DNA from: Methanocorpusculum sp. UBA424 | GTDB lineage: Archaea > Halobacteriota > Methanomicrobia > Methanomicrobiales > Methanocorpusculaceae | Direction: 5' to 3' | Length of the DNA: 30,561 nt | Assembly: GCA_002498375.1 (NCBI GenBank) | Contig: DAHC01000013.1 | Location: 1-30,561, forward strand | Shown: positions 1 through 6,234 of the stretch, piece by piece | Numbering within the stretch: position 1 is the first letter of the stretch | How the letters are laid out: each line of letters starts with the position of its first letter | Notes under the pieces: generated by a model | Told to the model about the DNA's origin: nothing | What the model saw: only the letters and a program-made list of their open reading frames with translations | The model's database searches: none | Program-made: the position numbers and the translations under genes

Positions 1-1053
1 AAGGAATTAGGACATCTTCAATTTTACCGAAAACAAATTACACTATCAATCTCTACCGTGAGAACGTATTTAAAAGCAATTGCATTTATTTCAAAGTCAT
101 ATAATAATTTCATAGTATCAACAGGATTTGCAGTATTAACCCCTCAAAAACAATATGACTCACGTTATTTCTATTATGCATTGAGGGTTGACTGGTTCAT
201 ATCTTTAATTGAAAGTAATTCCGTTGGGATTAGTTATCCTGCCATAAACAGTGAGAAGCTCATATCATTACCAAATATTGTACCCCCACTCCCCACCCAA
301 CATCACATCGCCTCATTCCTCGACAAAAAATGCTCCCTGATCGATTCAACCATCGAAAAAGAACGCGAACTCATCGACAAGCTGAAAGAGTATCGGCAGG
401 CTGTCATCACCGAAGCGGTGACCAAAGGGATCCGTCCCGGCGTTCCCATGAAAGACAGCGGGGTTGAGTGGATTGGGGAGATTCCAGATGATTGGGAGTT
501 GAGGCGGTTAAAATTGACCGTTGATCTCATTAATGAAAAAATGGATTATAATGGTCAAACATATATTGGTCTGGAAAATATTGCGAGTGAATGTGGAAAA
601 TATCTTGAAACAGAAAACCAGACAATAGATGGTGTTTCAAATTCATTTTCCACTGGTGATCTTCTCTTTGGGAAGTTACGTCCATATCTTGCGAAATGTA
701 TTATTGCACCGTGTGATGGGATTTGTTCGTCTGAACTTCTTGTTATTAGGAATTTCAAAGGAAACCCACATTTTCTATTCTGGACGCTGCTCTCCCATTG
801 GTTCATAAATGTCGTCGATGCTTCAACATATGGAGCAAAAATGCCGAGAGCGAGTTGGAATTTTATCCGTGATTTGAAAATATGTTATCCTTCACGTCCA
901 GATCAAAATCGTATCGCCTCTTTCCTCGACACAAAATGCTCTGCTATCGACGCGACGATCCAGAAACGGGAGCTTGCTATCGAAAAGCTGACAGCGTATA
1001 AACAGAGCCTCATCTACGAGTGCGTCACCGGAAAGAAGGAAGTTCTGGGATAA
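1..1053 (+). CDS. hsdS: Type I restriction-modification specificity subunit HsdS (5' end outside window)
   Basis: HsdS chooses the DNA sequence read by a type I restriction-modification complex (HsdR, HsdM, HsdS). The frame is open from base 1, and the residues before the first possible start (GTG at 58) run into an ISTVRTYLKAIAF motif typical of the middle of a target-recognition domain, so the true start lies upstream and GTG 58 is internal. What remains is the end of recognition domain 1, the central conserved helix (about 300-480; IASFLDKK then IEKERELIDKLKEYRQAVI), recognition domain 2 (about 490-900), and the C-terminal conserved helix (IASFLDTK, TIQKRELAIEKL). The two conserved repeats are internal homologues, as expected for the HsdS coiled-coil spacer. 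The recognition domains are AT-rich and the spacer is not. hsdM is not in the window and is probably upstream. The family call is secure; the recognition sequence cannot be read from this. Confidence 0.93.
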   Translation, partial: KELGHLQFYRKQITLSISTVRTYLKAIAFISKSYNNFIVSTGFAVLTPQKQYDSRYFYYALRVDWFISLIESNSVGISYPAINSEKLISLPNIVPPLPTQHHIASFLDKKCSLIDSTIEKERELIDKLKEYRQAVITEAVTKGIRPGVPMKDSGVEWIGEIPDDWELRRLKLTVDLINEKMDYNGQTYIGLENIASECGKYLETENQTIDGVSNSFSTGDLLFGKLRPYLAKCIIAPCDGICSSELLVIRNFKGNPHFLFWTLLSHWFINVVDASTYGAKMPRASWNFIRDLKICYPSRPDQNRIASFLDTKCSAIDATIQKRELAIEKLTAYKQSLIYECVTGKKEVLG

Positions 1054-1075
1054 GTGCGGACGCAAGAGAAAAACC

Positions 1076-1388
1076 AACCGCGAATCTCCGCGAATAAACG
1101 CCAATCGCATTTTCCTTACGTTCGGGTGCTCTGCTCCGGCTGATCGCCTACGCAGAATCGCACCCTCTCTTGAAAAATGCTGGGGAAAAACCCGCGTGCG
1201 GGTTTTTCTGTTGTTTCATTATTTTTGGATTACAAACAAAGAGAAGTATACGGAGAAAAACCGGCACGCCGGTTTTTCCGTCAGCATTTTTCCAGACGTC
1301 GTGCGATTCTGCGTAGGCGATCAGCCGGAGCAGAGCACGACGACGCAAGAAAAATGCGATTCGCGTAGATTGGCGGAGATTCGCGGTT
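1076..1388. repeat. 106-base imperfect inverted repeat enclosing two terminator-like hairpins
   Basis: Left arm 1076-1181 and right arm 1283-1388 are reverse complements along almost their whole length, including a long identical core around GCTCCGGCTGATCGCCTACG. Both arms have the same length and begin (outer ends) with an AACCGCGAATCTCCGC-type sequence that matches element A elsewhere in the window. The roughly 100-base centre contains two perfect 11-bp hairpins (1185-1208 and 1255-1278). No coding sequence is credible inside. It could be a palindromic miniature element or a bidirectional terminator built from two opposed copies of an element-A relative. It lies directly after hsdS. Confidence 0.8.
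1185..1214 (+). terminator. Terminator-like hairpin after hsdS
   Basis: GAAAAACCCGC (1185-1195) and GCGGGTTTTTC (1198-1208) pair perfectly, and a T-rich tail follows. A second, similar hairpin (1255-1278, stem GAAAAACCGGC/GCCGGTTTTTC) lies inside the same inverted repeat and could work on either strand. They are well placed to end the hsdS transcript. Confidence 0.55.
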
Positions 1389-1537
1389 AAATAATCTCAT
1401 GTGTTCACACCCACTCGTACCCCTCCCGAGCCTCCCCTCCTCCCCCGTTTTTTTGCATCGTAAAACCCCATCCTCTCTCAGTGAGAAGCCAACTCACACA
1501 GCCAAGGGGAGGCATTATCGCACCGCGCGGTTAGGGG

Positions 1538-1547
1538 TTTAAATAAT
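1538..1547 (+). promoter_or_regulatory. Archaeal TATA box, no credible protein gene directly downstream
   Basis: TTTAAATAAT is a good archaeal TATA match and the same TTTAAATA core lies before the large gene at 13324. A start site would be expected near 1565-1570. Downstream is a short segment ending in a strong terminator, which suggests a non-coding transcript. No other feature is seen between 1389 and 1537. Confidence 0.45.
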
Positions 1548-1567
1548 TCAGCATCGAATCAGAATAG

Positions 1568-1726
1568 TGAGGGCAGAAGAGGTAGTGTTGACCTCTCTGT
1601 CCGATCGATCTGCAGCGGTTTTAGCGATTTTCCGTTCAGATCGACAATACTCTGTCGTTAGAACTCAACTTTCACCCGGATGGTGCTGCCCCTTCCATAT
1701 TCTCGCAGGAAGGGGCTTCTTTTTTT
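1568..1726 (+). ncRNA. Candidate small non-coding RNA (promoter to terminator)
   Basis: The segment is bounded by the TATA box at 1538 and the terminator at 1688-1726. An internal stem pairs TCGATCTG (1605-1612) with CAGATCGA (1637-1644). A 109-codon GTG-started open frame crosses it, but it runs through the terminator and a repeat hairpin and resembles no protein I know. I recognise no RNA family here (no C/D boxes, no tRNA arms). The call rests only on the promoter-stem-terminator layout. Confidence 0.3.
1688..1726 (+). terminator. Strong hairpin plus T-run terminator
   Basis: GCCCCTTCC (1688-1696) pairs perfectly with GGAAGGGGC (1708-1716), followed by TTCTTTTTTT. This is the clearest intrinsic-type terminator in the window, and it has no protein gene in front of it. 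Confidence 0.65.
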
Positions 1727-1771
1727 CCTGGATTTTCACCGTTTCACACGGAGAGCGAAGTGAAACGAAGA

Positions 1772-1788
1772 GCAAATCACTGATTTGC
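1772..1788. repeat. Short hairpin module (GCAAATC-ACT-GATTTGC)
   Basis: A perfect 7-bp stem with a 3-base loop. It belongs to a series of hairpins in this window with stems GCAAACC/GGTTTGC, GCAAATC/GATTTGC or GCAAGCC/GGCTTGC, all in intergenic repeats. Confidence 0.6.
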
Positions 1789-1846
1789 GGTTCGCGGTTG
1801 GTTCTTTCGCATGCATCCGCGCCCGGCCGTACCCCTTCCCGAATTG

Positions 1847-1857
1847 GATATATATAC
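1847..1857 (+). promoter_or_regulatory. TATA box for the small ORF / ASCH pair
   Basis: GGATATATATA is an AT-rich box in GC-richer surroundings. A start site near 1875 would leave a short leader containing AAGAAGGATAT (1880-1890) ahead of the ATG at 1902. Confidence 0.5.
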
Positions 1858-1901
1858 AAAAACCGCGTACGTCCTATTAAAGAAGGATATCTCTAAACGA
1901 G

Positions 1902-2018
1902 ATGAAGAGCAAAGGAATCCTCAACGGACCCCCGCAATCTATCATACAACTGACAGAGGATAAATATCAGAAATTACTTGGAGAAGGTGTCATTGATGAA
2001 AATCTTACTTTCGATTAG
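1902..2018 (+). CDS. Small hypothetical protein (38 aa) overlapping the ASCH gene
   Basis: I do not recognise this protein. It begins ATG-AAG-AGC and ends with TAG at 2018, 23 bases after the ATG of the ASCH gene in another frame. The product is short and charged, with a helix-prone stretch LTEDKYQKLLGEG. A TATA box lies about 50 bases upstream and a purine-rich AAGAAGGAT about 13 bases before the ATG, somewhat far for a ribosome site. The overlap is what one expects of translational coupling, so it may be a leader peptide or small partner of the ASCH protein. It may also be the remnant of a longer gene. Confidence 0.35.
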   Translation: MKSKGILNGPPQSIIQLTEDKYQKLLGEGVIDENLTFD

Positions 2019-2385
2019 ACCGGAATATGTGTCCCGCATATTCTCAGGAGAGAAACGGTTTGAGTTTCGCAAGTGTATCTTTCGGGATTCATCAGTAAAC
2101 GAAGTTTACATCTATGCCACATCTCCGGTGAAGATGATCGTGGGTACATTTGGGATTAAGGACATTCACGAGGAGGCTCCGTCACAAATATGGAAGGATA
2201 CACATCAGTTTGCGGGGATCGGAGAAGAGGCATTTTTCACCTATTTTCAGGGGAGAGAGAAAGCCTATGCGATAGAAATTGAAGATGTAAGAGAGTTTTC
2301 GTCTCCAATTGATCCGCGTAAGAAAATAGATAATTTCGTACCGCCGCAATCTTTCGCATACTTTGATGACAGGGTTCTTTCCTAA
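1996..2385 (+). CDS. ASCH-domain (PUA-like) protein inside a type I RM locus
   Basis: The 129-residue product has the layout of a single ASCH domain, a PUA-like beta-barrel thought to bind RNA or modified nucleic acid. It opens with MKILLSIRPEYVSRIFSGEK followed by the RFEFRK motif usual for the family, then VYIYATSP, VGTFGIKDI and YAIEIEDVREF. I chose ATG 1996 over the in-frame TTG at 1978 because GGAGAAGGTG (1980-1989) is a good ribosome site at the right distance and homologues start at the MKxLLS motif. It lies between hsdS and hsdR, and the upstream 38-residue frame overlaps its start. It could regulate or sense for the restriction system, but that is inference from position. No HTH domain is visible. 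Confidence 0.82.
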   Translation: MKILLSIRPEYVSRIFSGEKRFEFRKCIFRDSSVNEVYIYATSPVKMIVGTFGIKDIHEEAPSQIWKDTHQFAGIGEEAFFTYFQGREKAYAIEIEDVREFSSPIDPRKKIDNFVPPQSFAYFDDRVLS

Positions 2386-2432
2386 GGGCAGAGGCAAAGT
2401 CATTACCCTCCCTCCCCGCGGTTAGGGAGATA

Positions 2433-2590
2433 CATACCTGAGGCATCCCAGGTATGCATTTTGCTCTCCTCCTGCAACATCCAAAAAATAGCAAAAAACG
2501 CATACAGAATGTATTTCATCAAACAAACCTGTTCCCCTCCTTTTTTCCAGGTATGTAAAAATTCTCAGTACAGGAATAACTTACATACCT
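2433..2590. promoter_or_regulatory. Two paired dyads (CATACCTG / CAGGTATG) ahead of hsdR
   Basis: CATACCTG (2433-2440) and CAGGTATG (2449-2456) form a perfect 8-bp dyad. A second pair, AGGTATGTAA (2549-2558) and TTACATACCT (2581-2590), is a perfect 10-bp dyad with the half-sites in the opposite order. All four half-sites share AGGTATG or its complement. They fill the 306-base gap between the ASCH gene and hsdR, together with a T-run at 2541-2546. The first dyad could also act as a terminator stem. Repeated half-sites in a restriction-gene leader suggest an operator for a controller protein. Nothing else is seen in the gap except the hsdR promoter. Confidence 0.5.
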
Positions 2591-2665
2591 AACCAATGGT
2601 AAATACCCGGACTCCTGGGAAAAACCACCCAAAAAACCACAATAATTTATTACCTCATCGTATTC

Positions 2666-2675
2666 CATATACTAT
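2666..2675 (+). promoter_or_regulatory. Probable TATA box of hsdR
   Basis: CATATACTAT is centred about 22 bases before the hsdR ATG (2692), and no ribosome site is visible before that ATG, so the transcript may be leaderless. An alternative AT-rich box (ATAATTTATT, 2642-2651) would give a leader of about 20 bases. Confidence 0.4.
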
Positions 2676-2691
2676 TCAGTGACAAAACCCC

Positions 2692-5600
2692 ATGCCGGAC
2701 CCGATATTAAACGAAAAACAACTCGAAGAAGATATTGAAACCTACCTAACCGAACATGGGGGATACGAACACGGCGACCCCAAACGATTCGACAGGAACC
2801 TCGCCCTCGACAAACAGACCCTCCTCACCTTCATACAAACCACCCAGCCCAAAACCTGGGAAAAATACACCACCATATACGGCGACAAAAGCGAAACCCA
2901 ATTCATCCGGCGGGTCACCGAAGAAATCAACCGGCAAGGCCTCCTCAAGATCCTCAGAAGCGAGATCGCCGACCGGGGGCTCCGCTTCAAACTCGTCTAC
3001 TGGAAACCTGAAACCTCCATAAACAAAGAAACATCTGCCCTCTACCAGCAAAATATTCTCCACTGCACCCGGCAGCTCCACTACTCTCCCTCATCAGAAA
3101 ACAGTGTCGACATCGTCCTCTTCATAAACGGCATACCCGTGATCTCCCTCGAACTCAAAAACCAGTTCACCGGTCAAAACGTCACCAACGCAATAAGCCA
3201 GTACAAATTCGATCGAAGCGGCCGCGAACCGATCTTCGAATTCAAAAACAGGATCCTCGTCCACTTCGCCGTCGACCTCTACGAAGTCTGGATGACCACC
3301 CGCCTTGCAGGCACCCGAACCCGGTTCCTCCCCTTCAACCAGGGATCAAACGGTCCGGGCGTCACCGGCGGAAAAGGCAACCCAGCCTCCCCTGACGGAA
3401 GCTACCCCTCATCCTACCTCTGGAAAGAGATCCTCCAAAAAGACACCCTCCTTGAACTCCTCCACAAATACCTCCACATCAAAAAAGACGACAAAACCGG
3501 CAGAGAAACCCTCATCTTCCCCAGATACCACCAGCTCGACGTCGTCACAAAAATCCTCAGAAACGTCAAAATAAACGGATCCGGCAAAAACTACCTCATT
3601 CAGCACAGTGCAGGAAGCGGCAAATCCAACTCCATCGCCTGGCTCGCCCACCGGCTCATGGGACTCCACGACGACACAAACACCAAAATATTCCAGTCCG
3701 TCATCGTCGTAACCGACCGAAAAGTTCTCGACTCCCAGCTCCAGGACACCATCTACCAGTTCGACCACGTCCCGGGCGTCGTCATAAAAATCGACAAAAA
3801 CTCCTCCCAGCTCAAAGACGCCATCAATGCAGGGGTCCCCATCATCATCACCACCCTCCAGAAATTCCCCGTCATCTACGAAGAGATCGAAAGCAAAAAC
3901 CGGAATTTTGCTGTCATCGTAGACGAAGCACACTCATCGCAGACTGGCGAATCCGCCAAAAAACTCAAAAAAGCCCTGGCAGAAACCGAAAACATCCTCG
4001 AAGAATACGCCAGAGTTGAAAACGCCGAAGAAGACCAGAGACCCGACGAAGAAGACAAACTCAACGAAGAACTCAGAACCCACGGTCAACACAAAAACCT
4101 CAGCTTCTTCGCCTTCACTGCGACCCCGAAACACACCACCCTCCAGGTCTTCGGCGAAAAACAGCCCGATGGAAGCTACCTCCCGTTCCACATCTACTCA
4201 ATGCGGCAGGCCATCGAAGAAGGCTTCATCCTCGACGTCCTCAAAAACTACACCACCTACCGGATGTATTACAAAATCATCAAATCCATCCCTGACGACC
4301 CTGAACTGGAAACCACCGCAGGCGTACGTGCCGTCAAAAAATACGAAAGCCTGCACCCTCACAACCTTGCACAGAAAACCGCCGTCATCGTAGAACATTT
4401 CAGAAACCAGACCAAAAACCAGATCGGCGGAAAAGCCAAGGCAATGCTCGTAACCTCCTCCAGACTGCACGCCGTTCGCTATCTCTTCGAGTTCAGACGC
4501 TACATCAAAGATCAAAAATACGACGACATCGACGTCCTTGTCGCATTCTCCGGAGAAATCAATGACGAAGGGGAGACCTGGACCGAAGAGAAGATCAACA
4601 AAACACAAGACGGCGAGACCATCAAAGAAAAACAGCTCCCGAAAGAGTTCCATGACAACTTCAACTTCCTCATCGTCGCAGAAAAATACCAGACAGGATT
4701 CGACGAACCCTACCTTCACACAATGTTCGTCGACAAAAAACTCTCCGGCATAAAAGCCGTCCAAACCCTCTCCCGGCTCAACAGGACCATGGAAGGAAAA
4801 GAGGAGACCTTTGTCCTTGACTTTGTAAATACCGCCGAGGAGATCCGTGACTCCTTCCAGACCTACTACGAAACCACCAGACTTGAGGAAGAAACCGATC
4901 CCAACATCCTCTATGGTCTCAAATCCGACCTCGATGCCTACCAAATCTATACCTCTCCCGAAGTCGAAGCATTCGCAGCGAAATTCTTCAAAGCCTCAGG
5001 CAACCAGGAAAAGGAACTTCTTGGAAAATTATCCGGCTACCTCAAACCCGCACTCGACAGATACACGGCAAAACCCGAAGAAGAACGCGACACCTTCAAA
5101 TCGATTCTGGCAAGGTACATCAGGACCTACGGATTCATAACCCAGATCCACCGGATGTATGACAAAGACCTGGAAAGATTCTACCTGTTTGCGAAATTCC
5201 TGAACAAAGTCCTTCCCAAAGGGAAACAGATCGTCATCGAGATAGATGACAAGATCCTGATGGAATACTACCGGCTTGAAAAAACCTATAACGGTTCGCT
5301 GGTTCTGGAACCGGGCGTGGAGATAACGCTTAAACCGACCACCGGCTTTACCGGGAAAAAGGAAGAGCTGAAAGATACTCTCACTGAGATCATCAGGAAG
5401 ATCAACGAGAAGTACGGCACGGAGTTCACGAATCAGGATGTAGTTGCGAGACAGCTCAGAGACATGATGATCGATGACTCCCATCTGGAATTTTTTGCAC
5501 AACACGATTCTGAAGATATGTTTGCCACAAAGTTTAACAAAGACTTTGAGACGAAACTGGTCAATCTGTATCTCCTGAATGACCAGTTCATGGGACTTAT

Positions 5601-5697
5601 CATGCATGATGAAGCAGCAAAGAAGCTCCTTCGTGATGAACTGCGGCATGAGGTCTATCGGTATTTCAGAAAGGCAGGAGAAGCCGGGGTCATGTAA
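2692..5697 (+). CDS. hsdR: Type I restriction enzyme endonuclease/translocase subunit HsdR
   Basis: HsdR is the ATP-driven translocase and nuclease of a type I system. The 1001-residue product is of usual length. In order: an N-terminal PD-(D/E)xK nuclease with VDIVLFINGIPV then LELKN (Asp and the ExK pair, about residues 139-156), a DEAD-like motor with Walker A HSAGSGKS (about 306-313), the DEAH box VIVDEAHSSQTG (about 409), motif III FFAFTATP (about 474), the second RecA lobe with AEKYQTGFDEP and QTLSRLNR (about 664-702), and a helical C-terminal region that would dock on HsdM/HsdS. All key motifs are intact, so it should be active. It follows hsdS and the ASCH gene on the same strand but has its own promoter region. 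Base use changes along the gene: C greatly exceeds G on the coding strand for most of its length, but not in the last 400-500 bases. Confidence 0.96.
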   Translation: MPDPILNEKQLEEDIETYLTEHGGYEHGDPKRFDRNLALDKQTLLTFIQTTQPKTWEKYTTIYGDKSETQFIRRVTEEINRQGLLKILRSEIADRGLRFKLVYWKPETSINKETSALYQQNILHCTRQLHYSPSSENSVDIVLFINGIPVISLELKNQFTGQNVTNAISQYKFDRSGREPIFEFKNRILVHFAVDLYEVWMTTRLAGTRTRFLPFNQGSNGPGVTGGKGNPASPDGSYPSSYLWKEILQKDTLLELLHKYLHIKKDDKTGRETLIFPRYHQLDVVTKILRNVKINGSGKNYLIQHSAGSGKSNSIAWLAHRLMGLHDDTNTKIFQSVIVVTDRKVLDSQLQDTIYQFDHVPGVVIKIDKNSSQLKDAINAGVPIIITTLQKFPVIYEEIESKNRNFAVIVDEAHSSQTGESAKKLKKALAETENILEEYARVENAEEDQRPDEEDKLNEELRTHGQHKNLSFFAFTATPKHTTLQVFGEKQPDGSYLPFHIYSMRQAIEEGFILDVLKNYTTYRMYYKIIKSIPDDPELETTAGVRAVKKYESLHPHNLAQKTAVIVEHFRNQTKNQIGGKAKAMLVTSSRLHAVRYLFEFRRYIKDQKYDDIDVLVAFSGEINDEGETWTEEKINKTQDGETIKEKQLPKEFHDNFNFLIVAEKYQTGFDEPYLHTMFVDKKLSGIKAVQTLSRLNRTMEGKEETFVLDFVNTAEEIRDSFQTYYETTRLEEETDPNILYGLKSDLDAYQIYTSPEVEAFAAKFFKASGNQEKELLGKLSGYLKPALDRYTAKPEEERDTFKSILARYIRTYGFITQIHRMYDKDLERFYLFAKFLNKVLPKGKQIVIEIDDKILMEYYRLEKTYNGSLVLEPGVEITLKPTTGFTGKKEELKDTLTEIIRKINEKYGTEFTNQDVVARQLRDMMIDDSHLEFFAQHDSEDMFATKFNKDFETKLVNLYLLNDQFMGLIMHDEAAKKLLRDELRHEVYRYFRKAGEAGVM

Positions 5698-5712
5698 GCG
5701 GGCGTTACCCGC
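5698..5712 (+). terminator. Small hairpin just after hsdR
   Basis: GCGGG (5698-5702) pairs with CCCGC (5708-5712), starting one base after the hsdR stop. Only a weak T-rich tail follows, so this is a possible rather than a firm terminator. Confidence 0.3.
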
Positions 5713-5730
5713 AGCATTTCTCCATCCTTC

Positions 5731-5990
5731 CGCCCCTGTCCCCCTTTTCGTGCATTTCGTTGGCGGGTTGGCGACGAAGTCGACGACCTTAGCCGAGCAA
5801 ACCGAAGGTTTGCGAATTTGTGATTTTTCGTGTGGGGGACGGGGGAGGGTACGCTCTGTATCCAACCCAATCTAATTCTTTTTCGTGTTTTCGTGTTTTA
5901 TTTCGTGCATTTCGTGTGATGGATCCGCCCACTCAAAAGATCTCGTACACCAAATCGAAAAATACACCAAAACACGAAAAGAAAAAGATC
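5731..5990 (+). repeat. Intergenic repeat element B, copy 1
   Basis: The element starts with CCCCTGTCCCCCTTTTCGTG, carries a hairpin module (GCAAACC-GAA-GGTTTGC, 5797-5813), a GGGGGACGGGGGAGGG block and then runs of the word CACGAAA (here as TTTCGTG) about one helical turn apart. Its right half is itself an inverted repeat: TTTTTCGTGTTTTCGTG near 5879 against AACACGAAAAG near 5980. A same-strand copy lies at 17400-17638 and an opposite-strand, shorter copy at 12718-12885. There is no protein gene in the 5698-6234 interval. Confidence 0.75.
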
Positions 5991-6004
5991 GTCTGGGTGG
6001 TGTC

Positions 6005-6208
6005 CAACCCGGTCGCAAATCAAAGATTTGGTCGCAAGTCCTCGCTCCGCTCAGACTTGCTCCGCTGAGGCCGCCCCTTCGGGGCAGCCCGCCTCCGCTA
6101 AGGTCGTCCGCTTCGCGTTCAACCCGGTCGCAAATCAAAGATTTGGTCGCAAGTCCTCGCTCCGCTCAGACTTGCTCCGCTGAGGCCGCCCCTTCGGGGC
6201 AGCCCGCC
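6005..6208. repeat. 89-base perfect direct repeat, two copies 115 bases apart
   Basis: 6005-6093 and 6120-6208 read identically. Each unit holds a CAAATC-AAA-GATTTG hairpin, a CTCCGCTCAGACTTGCTCCG segment and a GCCCCTTCGGGGC hairpin. The 26-base spacer is also GC-rich. Only two units exist and their spacing is wrong for CRISPR. They lie beyond the 3' end of uvrA, so they may be a recently duplicated hairpin element. Confidence 0.85.
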
Positions 6209-6210
6209 CC

Positions 6211-6222
6211 CCCAAAAAAAAG
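6211..6222 (-). terminator. T-run terminator downstream of uvrA
   Basis: On the minus strand an uninterrupted run of eight T (6214-6221) follows the uvrA stop (6235-6237) by about a dozen bases. Archaeal termination commonly uses such U-tracts without a stem. It would end the five-gene operon before the 89-base repeats. Confidence 0.5.
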
Positions 6223-6234
6223 AACAGATAATTC

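Noticed and set aside
1567..1896. 109-codon open frame with GTG start
   Set aside because: It crosses a strong terminator, a repeat hairpin and a TATA box; the translation resembles no protein.
4198..4944. 248-codon open frame on the minus strand
   Set aside because: Shadow of hsdR produced by its strong C-ending codon bias.
6005..6208. CRISPR array
   Set aside because: Only two 89-base units with a 26-base spacer, internal hairpins and no cas genes.
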